From Pseudozyma flocculosa PF-1 (Eukaryota; Basidiomycota; Ustilaginomycetes; Ustilaginales; Ustilaginaceae): 64,000 nt of DNA. The number at the start of each line of letters is the position of its first letter. Within the stretch, counting starts at the first letter, position 1. The position numbers were made by a program, and so were the translations under genes. Below are positions 55,444-64,000 of this stretch, in pieces. The DNA lies in the NCBI RefSeq assembly GCF_000417875.1, contig NW_006920884.1:205176-269175 (forward strand), written 5' to 3'. The notes beneath the pieces were generated by a model that saw only the letters and a program-made list of their open reading frames with translations, was not told the DNA's origin and ran no database searches.

Positions 55444-56268
55444 ATGTTCGCCACCGCGCTCCTCCGCAACGCCTCTTCGGCCTCGGCCTCGGCCTCGGCG
55501 GGCCAGAGCTTCAGCGCGGCGCACAAGTCGTACGTCAAGTCCCTCTACCGGCGCTACCTGCGCAACTCGCTCGACTGGTGCATCCGCCGCGACGTATGGA
55601 GGGACCGCGCCATCGAGATCCGCGTCGAGTTTGAAAAGCACCGCAACGTCCGCAACCCGCGCCAGCTCGCCAAGCTCTTTGACAAGGCAGAGGCCGAACT
55701 CAAGCAGATCCAGCACCCGGACCCGCACAGACGTGAGTCGTCGTCACACCGGGCGGCGGGGACCATCACCTGCCTGCTCCATCGATCGCCTGTCGAGCAC
55801 CTCTCTGCCGTGCCTTCAGTGTGGCCGGCAAGTCGTCCAGCGCAGAACACTGACATCCCAATCCTCCGTGTTCCCCCACACACCCGCCTCTTCCTACAGC
55901 TCCGATGTTCGAGGACGGCACCAAGTGGTACGTGTCCCCGCCTGCCCCTCCCGCGCCTAGCCACTTCTCAAAGCCTCCACCGTGCCGCTCAGCAGCTTCA
56001 GACTGACGACCCGTCTTCTGCTCCTCTTTTCCTCCTCACTTCCCGGTCGCGCCGTGCCGTGCAACAGGGAGCGAAACCTTCCCGTAAGTCCCCCTTGCTC
56101 GACAGCTACCGACCGTAGCGCAGCGTGGTCCCGTACTGACCTTTGCCTCTTCTCGCCTCGAACCTCATCCCGTATCGTCACCTCTTGCTGCCTCGCCCCC
56201 CGCGCTCGCAGCCTCGCATGTTCACCGAGGCGGAAAAGAAGGCCGCCATCGAGGCCATGCACCACTAA
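55444..56268 (+). CDS. Complex I LYR subunit NDUFB9/B22, with two micro-exons
   Basis: Four exons (55444-55732, 55900-55927, 56068-56083, 56212-56268) give 129 aa. After a Ser/Ala-rich start, HKSYVKSLYRRYLRNSLDW contains the LYR motif (34-36), followed by RRDVWRDRAIEIRVEFEKHR and KLFDKAEAELKQIQHPDPHR. The 28-nt exon encodes PMFEDGTKW, the 16-nt exon ERNLP, and the last exon PRMFTEAEKKAAIEAMHH. The assembled C-terminus matches the family pattern of a Pro-rich segment, GTKWERN and a final FT helix. B22 is an accessory membrane-arm subunit of NADH:ubiquinone oxidoreductase that binds acyl-carrier protein. Introns are 167, 140 and 128 bp. Confidence 0.93.
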
Positions 56269-56559
56269 AGCCCCTTGGGGCGGTCCTCCTCGAGTCGTCC
56301 TCCCGCCCGTCGTGTAGGCACAGAGAAACGAAGCCAAGCGAATAATCAGAGTGAACAACACACAGCACCGATCGGATCGCGCGCCAGACGCCGGCGACTT
56401 GAGTTCGCGCGCGGCGTGTCGATTGCTATCAATGCGCCATGTGCCGAAGCCATATGGCAGCTGCCGCTACTGCTGCTGTTGGTGTCGCTTTCATGCTGCT
56501 AGGCTGTGCTGCGGTTCCCTGGTGATGCTGTTCGTTGGAGTCGTCGCCGCCGCGCCCGC
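56269..56559. other. Short convergent spacer
   Basis: About 290 bp of 3' flank of the NDUFB9-like gene and of the WD40 gene. No feature was recognised. Confidence 0.5.
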
Positions 56560-59500
56560 TCAGCGCCTTTCGATGCCCAGCTCGACCGTCCTGATGCCCC
56601 TAGGCGTGCCCGCAAAGATGACGTCCTCAACCGCTGCCCCCTCGCCGCCACCGTCGCCCTTCCAGACGACGTCGCAGATGGGCTCGTCGCCGACCTGCTG
56701 GACCAGGAGCGGGTCGCGCGCCTTGCGCATGTCCCACACGCGCACAGCGCCGTCCTCGCTGCCATAGGCAAAAATGCTCCGCCGCGTCGGGTGGAAGCAG
56801 CCGCGGCCGAGCGGGGTACGGCCCTCGGTGTTGTTGAGCCACCCAAACGAGATGACCGACCGGCTGACGGGGCCGTTGCGACCCGTCACGTCGTACAGCC
56901 GAAACTGGTCGTAGTCGCGCCGCGCACACGTCGACAGGATCAGGTCCGGGTGCGGCGTGCGCTGCAGGTGCACGATGCGCTCCGACGTCGGCCACGTGAA
57001 GCCGAGGTTGAGCTGCGAGATGTCGAACCCGACTACGCGCCCCTGCGACGCCGAGACCAGCAGGTTGTGCCGCACCGCCAGGTGCTCGAGCGCCGTGACG
57101 GCCACGTTGCCGTGGATCGTGTGCAGGCGCTCGACCTCGCACCCGCCGCGCGACGACCAGCGCCAGTGGTTGACCACGCCGTCGCTGCCGCCCGTGGCAA
57201 AGTTGATCGACGTCGGGTCGTCGCGGGCCGTGTTGGGGAACGACGAGATGGCAAAGGCGCCCTGCGGGTGCGGCCGCGCGTCGAGGTGGTAGATGCGCGG
57301 GCGCCGTCCGCCGTCGTCGACCGTGAGCAGGCTGACCTGGTGCGGCTGCGGCTGCGGGCCGATGCCCAGCACCCGCGTCGTCGACGAGGCGATGCCGACC
57401 ACCTTGGACGTCAGCCGGCGCACGTCTTGGACCACGTCGATCTGGTCCTTGGCCTCGCTCAGCGTGCTGCGGAACTCGAGGCCGGGTTTGGGCGCCGGAT
57501 ACAACTTGGCCTCCGTCTTGATCGCCGGCAGCGTCGAGTTGCCGAGGCACGCCAGCGTCCCCGCCCTCGAGACGGCGACGGTCGTGTCGAACGCGGCCTT
57601 GCGCATGCGCGGGTTGCTGTCTGCGGACGGAGCAAAGTCCCTGCTGGCGATGGGCGCGAGGAAGCCGATTGAAAGGCGAGACCTGCTTGGCACCGGCAAA
57701 AGCGGCGATATACCCGCCAGGCTGACTGAAACAGAGGCAGCTGCGCCACCGCCATTGGTCGATGCCGTGGCCGAGGTAGAGGTAGACGGCGCCTCCGATA
57801 AGGCGGATGCTTTCTCATCCGGTGCCGTTGCCAGCGCTTTGGTCTCTGCAAAGCTGGGCGAGGCTCGTGCCTGCCACAATGGCACGCTCGACCCGGAACG
57901 GCCGCGCATCTGCCACAGCGGCACGTCCTCGTCGCTATCCTCGGTGAAATCGATGGCTCGCGACTGAAGCATAAGTGGCCTGTCGTCGTCATCGTCGTCG
58001 TCGTCGCCGTCGGCAGTATTGACCGCGGCGTTGAGTGCGGTCGGAGGCTGGGACGAGGGCTGCTCGACCGCCGCTGCGACCGCATTCTCTGCTGCGTCGG
58101 TCGATGGCGTCGGCCGCTGGGCCGTTGGGGCACTCCCAACGGAGGCCGACGGCTGCGAAAGCCTTTCCGCTTCTGCCGGGCTGGACAGCCCCTGCGACGG
58201 GAGCCCGGAGCCGAAGAGAGCCAAGGGCTCCAGCTTGAGTCGCGGCGCCGGGTCGACCGGAGGGTTTGACGCAGCTTCGACCGACCGGCGGGTGGCCTCT
58301 GATGCATCGCCGTTGCGCCGATCCTGCTGAAGCGCAGCCTTCTCTGCCCGCTTGATCGCAGCGCGGTCTGGTCCGACCGCCAACAGGGAGCCGAGGGTGG
58401 CACCGACGGTGCTTCGCTGGGTGGGGCGTGTGGGCGGCGTCTCGATTGTCTCGTCCCCAGCCGCTTCAGGCTCCTGCTTGACAACAGGGACAATCGACGC
58501 ACTTGCAGATGCTCGAGCAGGAGTCACCACTGTCGTGAGCTGGTCCGAAGCTGATAAGGAGGCGGTAGGCCGAGAAGGAGACTGAGGGAGCACCGGCTCC
58601 GTCGATGTCGAGGTCGACGCAGCGCTGGTCCCCGTGCGCGGAACCGCCACCTGGCTCGACCTGGAAGCGCTGCCAGCGGCTGGTGCGGCGGGTGCAGCCT
58701 GCTTTTGGGCTTCGCTTGGCGCTTCACGGACAGGCTCCCGAACGGATGAAGCAGGTGCAGTCGGCGTCCGAGGATTAGGGGCCGCTTGGTGTTGGCGCTC
58801 CCCACTGGCGCTTCCAACCGGCCGCGGAATCGTCGGCTTGGCTGGTGCGTGCGTGGTTGGGGCTGTGCGCGTAGCTGCGGCAGCGCCGTTGCTAGCTCTG
58901 CTGTCGGCCCTACCGAGCGCACGATGAACCTGCGACCCGACGGCAGCCACGTTGTTGCCGCTGTTGCCGCTGGTGCTCGCCCTTGCCTGGGATTCGCTCT
59001 CTCTCTTCTTCGCCTTCTTGTGCTCGATATGCCAGGCGAGCAGGTCTCTGCGGGCATGCTTGATGATCGCCTTACGCTGGGAAAGGCCCAGTTCGAGCTG
59101 CAACTTCCGCAGCCTGGACAGGACAAAGTCGTTCTTCTCCTGGTCCCAGTGTTCGTGGTGCTTTTCGATCTCGTCCAAGGTCACTGGAGCGGCGTTGCTG
59201 AATCGCTCGTTTCGGGAAGTCTGGCCCGTCGATTCTGCGGGACGCTGTGGTGATCGCACCATGGCTGCGCTCGCCACCGGTGTGGTAGCGGCAGATGGTG
59301 CCGAGGAGGTGGCTGCGCTCGCGGCTGCGCTCGCTACCGCTGTAGTCGCGGCAGGTGGTTCCGACGAGGTGGCTGCAGCGGAGGCTCTTGCCGATGCGAT
59401 TGCGGCATCTCTCTTGGCCCGTTTCCGCTCTTTCCTGGCCGCATTCTTGGCCTTTTTTAACGCTTGCGCCTCCTCTTCAGTCAGCTTCTTGGGCCCTCGC

Positions 59501-60039
59501 TCTGCATGCGTCTTGGCGGGCTTGCCGACATCGGGAGTCTTGCCCTTTTTGAAGTCGCAGTGAGGGCCGCGGACTTCTTCTGGGAGAGGACGCTTCCTCG
59601 AGATCGAAGACGAGCTGCTGGCGGCAGGCTGTGCTCTTGGTGGCGCCGAGGATGAGGACGAGGACGAGGACGATGGTCCTGGCCTCGGTGCGGAAGCTGC
59701 CGACCTGCCCAGAGACGAGGGCTGGCCTTGTCGTGGCTGTATCTTGGATCTCGATGCGCCGATGGTGGGCGGCGCGTCGAGCTCCCACGGCCTGCTCCTG
59801 CGCGTGCCCTCGTTGGGCTGGGAGTCTTCGGACCGGAGGGATGCTGCAGGCGGAGCGGCGCGGGCCTTCGGCGGACGAAAGGAGTAGGGGCCGGGTCTCT
59901 GGTAGGGTTGAGGTCTTGCCCTGCCGAAGCTCGATTGTATACCATGTGATGGCGCGGAAGTCTGGCGCTGTGATGCCGCTGCGGCTGCGGGAGGGAGGGA
60001 GGTGGACGAGGAAGGGTCGAAGCTCGAGATCCAGCTCAT
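56560..60039 (-). CDS. Large protein with C-terminal WD40-type propeller, unidentified
   Basis: A single exon of 1159 aa. The first 170 residues are Pro/Ser-rich. Residues about 180-220 are strongly basic (KKAKNAARKERKRAKRD), a likely nuclear signal. A helical block at about 290-345 reads HHEHWDQEKNDFVLSRLRKL then QRKAIIKHARRDLLAWHIEH. After a long Ser/Ala-rich linker, residues about 830-1159 show beta-propeller blades: ATGGSDGVVNHWRW, TALEHLAVRHNLLVSAS, DQFRLYDVTGR, FAYGSEDGAVRVWDMRKARD and DVIFAGTPRGIRTVEL. The basic helical segment plus propeller hints at a chromatin or RNA-linked role, but no orthologue is recognised. The convergent NDUFB9-like gene ends 290 bp away. Confidence 0.78.
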   Translation of the reverse strand: MSWISSFDPSSSTSLPPAAAAASQRQTSAPSHGIQSSFGRARPQPYQRPGPYSFRPPKARAAPPAASLRSEDSQPNEGTRRSRPWELDAPPTIGASRSKIQPRQGQPSSLGRSAASAPRPGPSSSSSSSSSAPPRAQPAASSSSSISRKRPLPEEVRGPHCDFKKGKTPDVGKPAKTHAERGPKKLTEEEAQALKKAKNAARKERKRAKRDAAIASARASAAATSSEPPAATTAVASAAASAATSSAPSAATTPVASAAMVRSPQRPAESTGQTSRNERFSNAAPVTLDEIEKHHEHWDQEKNDFVLSRLRKLQLELGLSQRKAIIKHARRDLLAWHIEHKKAKKRESESQARASTSGNSGNNVAAVGSQVHRALGRADSRASNGAAAATRTAPTTHAPAKPTIPRPVGSASGERQHQAAPNPRTPTAPASSVREPVREAPSEAQKQAAPAAPAAGSASRSSQVAVPRTGTSAASTSTSTEPVLPQSPSRPTASLSASDQLTTVVTPARASASASIVPVVKQEPEAAGDETIETPPTRPTQRSTVGATLGSLLAVGPDRAAIKRAEKAALQQDRRNGDASEATRRSVEAASNPPVDPAPRLKLEPLALFGSGLPSQGLSSPAEAERLSQPSASVGSAPTAQRPTPSTDAAENAVAAAVEQPSSQPPTALNAAVNTADGDDDDDDDDRPLMLQSRAIDFTEDSDEDVPLWQMRGRSGSSVPLWQARASPSFAETKALATAPDEKASALSEAPSTSTSATASTNGGGAAASVSVSLAGISPLLPVPSRSRLSIGFLAPIASRDFAPSADSNPRMRKAAFDTTVAVSRAGTLACLGNSTLPAIKTEAKLYPAPKPGLEFRSTLSEAKDQIDVVQDVRRLTSKVVGIASSTTRVLGIGPQPQPHQVSLLTVDDGGRRPRIYHLDARPHPQGAFAISSFPNTARDDPTSINFATGGSDGVVNHWRWSSRGGCEVERLHTIHGNVAVTALEHLAVRHNLLVSASQGRVVGFDISQLNLGFTWPTSERIVHLQRTPHPDLILSTCARRDYDQFRLYDVTGRNGPVSRSVISFGWLNNTEGRTPLGRGCFHPTRRSIFAYGSEDGAVRVWDMRKARDPLLVQQVGDEPICDVVWKGDGGGEGAAVEDVIFAGTPRGIRTVELGIERR

Positions 60040-60836
60040 GATGACGGCGCGGCTATCGTTGGCGCTGAGCAGAGGTCGAGGGCGGAGTCGGCGGGCAGAG
60101 GTATCGGTGCGTCGGGGGCTGACTTCATCGGATAGTACGGATGCGATGCTCGGGTCGTGCGATGCTTGCTTGCTGGCTGGCTGGCTGGCTGTAGGGCTAT
60201 GCTATTCTGCTGGAGGCGGTCAGAGCGATGGAGGGAGCGAGAACGGGGCCGAGGTGGAGAAAGATGGCTTGTTTCGGATGCGGCTGTAGTCGGGCGACTC
60301 CTCTTGGCTTCAAGCCCTGACTGACCGCTCGGTGAAGGGCTACGTCAGCGAGAAGGAGAGGAAGGGGAGAAAGGATAGATGGAGGGACGGAAAGGAGGTG
60401 GGAGAGCCAGAAGGAAGCCAGGATTGAGAGAGGGTCCAACCGACACCCTGCCTGGCCTCTCGCCCCAGCAAGGAAAAAAAGAGAGGGGGGGGAGCCCCAG
60501 CAAGCCAGACGACTGGCGTGTGCGGGAGTCGGCCTCCACACGCTGGCCAGCCCAAGGAGCCTGCCACTCCAGGGGCTCAGCCAGCTTCCTATCACAATCC
60601 GGAGCCGAGCGGCCATCCTGGTTGCTCTGCCAGCGCGAGGGGCCAGGTCAAGGGCCAGGGCCAGCTTGGGCCACCACCCAAACGCAGCCACAGAGGGGAG
60701 CTCCCGCCGAAGAAGCCTAGAGGCCTCTTGACCATCACCATCGATCCCGCTCTTGCCCCCTCTCTCTCCCTCTGTTTCGCTCGCTGCCTACCTCCTCTCC
60801 CTCCTCTGCCACAGCATCCGTGCCGCCACGGCCACC
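60040..60836. promoter_or_regulatory. Divergent upstream region between the WD40 gene and zeta-COP
   Basis: 797 bp with no recognised gene. It contains a CTGG repeat at about 60168-60190 and a CT-rich leader directly before the zeta-COP start. Confidence 0.45.
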
Positions 60837-61718
60837 ATGTCCAACCTGACGCTCTACACGACGACGGCGGTGCTGGTGCTCGACTCGGACGGCAACCGCA
60901 TCATCTCGAAATACTACCAGCCGCCGCACGCCGCCAGCTTCCTCTCGAGCGCAACGCCTGCGCAGCAAAACGCCGTGGCGGCGAGCACGCCGCAGCTGTC
61001 GACCAAGAACCCCTTCCCTACGCTCAAGGAGCAGCGCGCGTTTGAAAAGGCCATTTTCGAAAAGACCCGGCGCGCCACGGGCGACATTGTGCTGTACGAC
61101 TCGCACCTCGTCCTCTTCAAGGCGTCGCTCGACGTCATCTTCTACGTCGTCGGTCCCGCTGCCGAAAACGAGCTCATGCTCTCCGGACTGCTCAACTCGT
61201 TCTACGACGCCACAAGCATGCTCGTACGCCACCAGGTCGAGAAGCGCGCCATCCTCGAAAACCTCGACCTCGTCACACTCGCCCTCGACGAGACCGTCGA
61301 CGACGGCATCATCCTCGAGACCGACAGCACCACCATCGCATCCCGCGTCTCCAGACCCCGCCCAGACGTAAACGAGATCCAGATCAACGAGCAGAGTGGG
61401 TGTCCAACCAGGGCTGCCGAGATCGATGTCCCTCCCTCGTCCGATGCCGTGCGGCGCTCCTCAACCGCATGCTCACCTCCTCCTTCCCTCCCTTTGCACC
61501 CTCCCTCCTCTCGCTCGCCTGCCGCAGCAATCATGAGCGCATACTCGAGTCTCAAGGAGAGGTTCGTATCCGTGCGCGACCAGAGCAGCCAAGACTACTG
61601 GCGCAGAAGCACCTGCCAGCTGGCCGACTGACTGACCACCCGTCTTCCTCCTTCCCCCGGCCACCCTTCTTGCCACGACGACAGGGTGGCGCAGCGCATC
61701 CTGCAGGGATCCATGTGA
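60837..61718 (+). CDS. Coatomer subunit zeta (zeta-COP, Ret3)
   Basis: Exons 60837-61395, 61528-61561 and 61685-61718 give 208 aa. The longin-like fold starts NLTLYTTTAVLVLDSDGNR with IISKYYQPP and continues TLKEQRAFEKAIFEKTRR, DIVLYDSHLVLFKASLDVIF and ILENLDLVTLALDETVDDGI. The last two exons (34 nt each) encode IMSAYSSLKERVAQRILQGS. Zeta-COP pairs with gamma-COP in the COPI coat for Golgi-to-ER transport. An insertion around 33-55 (SSATPAQQNAVAASTPQL) is longer than in yeast. The start GCCACCATGTCC is in ideal context. Intron 1 (132 bp) is a stop-free multiple of three; intron 2 has the weak donor GTTCGT. Confidence 0.93.
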
Positions 61719-61943
61719 AGGCGTTCAAGCGGCCAAGGCGATGCTCGAATCAGGTCATGCTCTCCCGCCTTCACTCCTCGCCAGTCAGCCTTGGGCCAGC
61801 CGGCTGGCCTCAGTCTCCGGCACGACGTCGCAAATGTACAATAGACAGCCCACCCCCGAACAAACGCGAGGCGTCGTCGTCATCGTCATCTAGGCGCATC
61901 AGATTGCGGTCCCGCAGCGCCAGAGCGGGCGCGGGAACGACGC
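61719..61943. other. Tail-to-tail spacer of zeta-COP and the WLM gene
   Basis: 225 bp. On the minus strand it holds an open frame with an Asp-rich run just downstream of the WLM stop codon. Confidence 0.5.
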
Positions 61944-63256
61944 TCACCGAGCGCTGCCACAAGACTCTTCAATCTCCTGCTCCTCCTTCTCGAGCCTCCT
62001 CATCGTGGCCTCGAGGATCCTTTGCCGCCGCTCTTTGACGCTGGTCGGACCGCCATTCGCATCCGACGAGCCGGAGCCGGAGCCGGAGCCGAGTCTGCGT
62101 CCACCTGCAGCGCCGCCACCGCCGTCTCCGCCGGGCACGGCCATGGCGGCGGCATCGGGGTCGTAGGCGTCGCCCTCGACGAGCGCGTGGGTGCCCTCTG
62201 CCTTTCGCTGCTCGAACCCGGCAATCTGGGCATTGAGCTCGCTGTTGAACGTCTTGAAGTCGTTTGCGTGGCCGCCGTAGCGGTTGTGGGCGAGCTCGTG
62301 GACGAGGACGCGCCGCGTGGTGGTGTAGTTGCGGAAGCCCTCTGCGTCGTCGGTGCGCAGGCGCAGCGAGACCCTCTGGCCGGCATTCTCGTTGAGGCCC
62401 AGCAGCTCTGGACTCTCCCACGGCAGGAGCTCGGTCAGGATGCCGACCCGCAGGTCGTAGAGCCGACAGATGTGCAGGATGCCCGGGTCGTTTGCCAGGC
62501 GGGTGAGAAAGTCGACAATCTTGGAGTAGAGGGGCGAAGAGGCGGGCGTCGAGGCGTGGGGCTGGATAGTGCCGAATGGGCTGAAGCTCGCCCCGGGCGT
62601 CGCCGTGTTCCTTGGCTGTCGTCGGTGCAAGGGGCGGGTAGGGCAGGAGGGCGAGGCGAGGCGAGGCGAGGTTCAAGAGAGGATGGGGGGGGGGGGGATC
62701 AGCTCTGGTCGATTGTCCGCGCTGTGCCGCATTCGCAGCAAGTGGCCGCGCTGCCGGCTGTGCTCACCCTTGTACCACGCAGCATGCTCGGGTGGTACTG
62801 GCGAGGTCCGTTTCTGCGCCTGGCGTAGTCCTCCTGCTGCTGTATCCCTTGCAGCTCCTCGGAGGGGGTGCCGACGACCATGATCTTGAGGCCGGCGCTG
62901 GGAATGCCGGCCTGTGCGAGGGTGCGCTGGTCATTGTCGAGCGAGGGTGGTGTTGGGTCCGCGCCGCCGGCATCGTGGTGGATGGCTGGTGGCTGGTTGA
63001 GGTTGGCGATGCCCTTTGGTCTGGCGGGGAGGAGTTTCTGGTTGGGTGCCTCGACGTTGGTGAGCTGCTGGATGACGCTGCGCAGCGTGGCGAGCGTGGT
63101 GTCGGCTGGCAGATCGGTGAGGCGATGTACGTCCTTGCGAAAGGTGATTGTGAGGTCGATTGTGTTGTTCGAGGTAGTGGAAGATGAGGCAGGCTGGAGG
63201 GTGTCGGCGGCGTCGGCGTGGGCGGCGGCAGTGCTGGTCTCGGTCTCTAAGGTCAT
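61944..63256 (-). CDS. Ubiquitin-like plus WLM zinc metalloprotease domain protein
   Basis: Exons 63256-62768 and 62615-61944 on the minus strand give 386 aa. An N-terminal ubiquitin-like region at about 32-130 has DLTITFRKDVHRLTDLPADT and ends GLKIMVVGTPSEELQ. After the 152-bp intron, the WLM domain has KIVDFLTRLANDPGILHICR then VGILTELLPW. Its zinc site is VHELAHNRYGGHANDF near 266-280, matching HExxHxxxxxH of Wss1-like metalloproteases. The C-terminus is a basic/acidic helix (RILEATMRRLEKEEQEIEE). Relatives cleave DNA-protein crosslinks or bind the proteasome/Cdc48; Ubl-WLM members are less well characterised. The start at 63256 was chosen because upstream in-frame codons look like leader. 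Confidence 0.88.
62616..62767 (-). other. WLM gene intron with a 13-base homopolymer
   Basis: On the minus strand the donor is GTGAGC and the acceptor CGACGACAG. It contains G13 on the + strand (62685-62697) and GGCGA repeats (about 62649-62670), both error-prone. Confidence 0.8.
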
Positions 63257-64000
63257 GGGCGCAGACGAGGGGTGGCGACTTTTCCCAATCGGGGTATTTA
63301 CGGATCTATGGCGTGGGTGATGCAGGAGATGGTATCGTGGCAGGTGGTGGGTAGGTGTGCCGGTGGTCGATGGTCGAGGCAGATGGCAGGTGGCAGAGCA
63401 GGGAAGAGTAGTGTGGGTGGCGAGCAGCAGCGAGCGACAAGAGGATAACGCCGAGGTAGAGCTGAGCGAAGAAAGCGGGCCGACGCCAGCCACGCCAGCC
63501 CTTCCAGAACCCTGCAGCAGCCAGGCCAGGCCAAGTTGTGGAGGCCCAGGGGATGGGGGGTCGGTTCGCCTTGCACCCGCACGAGAGACGCCGGGCCTTG
63601 ACTTGTTGGTTGGTCAGAGAGAGGCAACACACGAGCGCAGCCAAAAAGCGCGCCGGGTAACCGGCAGCCAGCGCCGGCTTGGTCAGATCAGCCAAATGGC
63701 CGGTAAGGTGGCTGACCGCTGCCTGCGCTCCCCGCTCGCCCCCCCGCCTTTTTTGTTCGGCCTGCAGGTCGGATAAATTCGCCAGCAGCCAGCAGGCGCG
63801 GGCGACTCTGACAGGCAGCGCCAAATTGACAGCCCAACACGCCGGCAAGCAGGCAGACCAGGCTAGGGTTGAGTTGGGTTGGGGCAGCCGCCAGCGGCCG
63901 CTGGGCCAAGCGAAGAAAGGCAGGCAGGCCACGCCAGGCCAAGGCGCGCGCCAGACGGTGGCCCAGGCGTCGTGGGTGGCCACCGGCCCAACCAGAGCCT
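63257..64000. other. Upstream flank of the Ubl-WLM gene to the window edge
   Basis: 744 bp without a recognised gene. It is rich in CAGGC and GGCCAGG words (about 63518-63532 and 63918-63945) and contains one GGATAAA. Confidence 0.4.

Overview
This window is GC-rich nuclear DNA from a filamentous or dimorphic fungus. Most multi-exon genes carry GT-AG introns of about 100-175 bp, and proteins such as IQGAP, Snf7, zeta-COP, a PDR transporter and ISU1 are readable directly. Low intron density (several genes have 0-2 introns), GC-rich codons, many polyglutamine and serine-rich disordered tails, and large unidentified regulatory proteins suggest a basidiomycete, most likely Ustilaginomycotina (smut relatives). 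That placement is inference; no marker gene in the window settles it.

Layout: (1) 1-10 kb holds a possibly 5'-truncated acidic nuclear-type protein and an IQGAP scaffold on +. (2) 11.5-16 kb is a SNQ2-like PDR multidrug ABC transporter on -. (3) 16-19 kb has no recognisable gene. (4) 19-27.5 kb is rich in mitochondrial genes: a PPR protein (-), an intron-containing tRNA-Thr(CGT) (-), mitochondrial ribosomal protein bL12m (+), L-2-hydroxyglutarate dehydrogenase (-) and an unidentified presequence-bearing protein with a polyQ tail (+). (5) An 83-N assembly gap in a CGGTA repeat follows. (6) 28-36 kb holds a Zn2Cys6 factor with an unusually split zinc cluster (-) and a five-exon amino-acid permease (-). 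(7) 36-38 kb has no recognisable gene. (8) 38-46 kb holds the ESCRT-III core subunit Snf7 (-), a paxillin-type LIM protein (+, divergent) and an AIF/FSP1-type FAD oxidoreductase (-). (9) 46.8-50.3 kb is an orphan seven-helix membrane protein with a long cytosolic tail (-). (10) 50.3-54 kb has no recognisable gene. (11) 54-63.3 kb holds the Fe-S scaffold ISU1 (-) and the divergent complex I LYR subunit NDUFB9/B22 (+) with two micro-exons, a large WD40 protein (-), zeta-COP (+) and a Ubl-WLM metalloprotease (-).

Most genes are housekeeping and not operon-like. The plausible functional links are the mitochondrial cluster, the divergent ISU1/NDUFB9 pair (Fe-S supply and an Fe-S respiratory complex), and Snf7 next to other membrane-traffic or cortex genes. 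I do not see an obvious new multi-gene system. The best leads are the orphan 7-helix protein, the stretched Zn2Cys6 motif, the micro-exons and the stop-free introns. All splice junctions were assigned by eye from GT-AG signals, phase and protein-family continuity.
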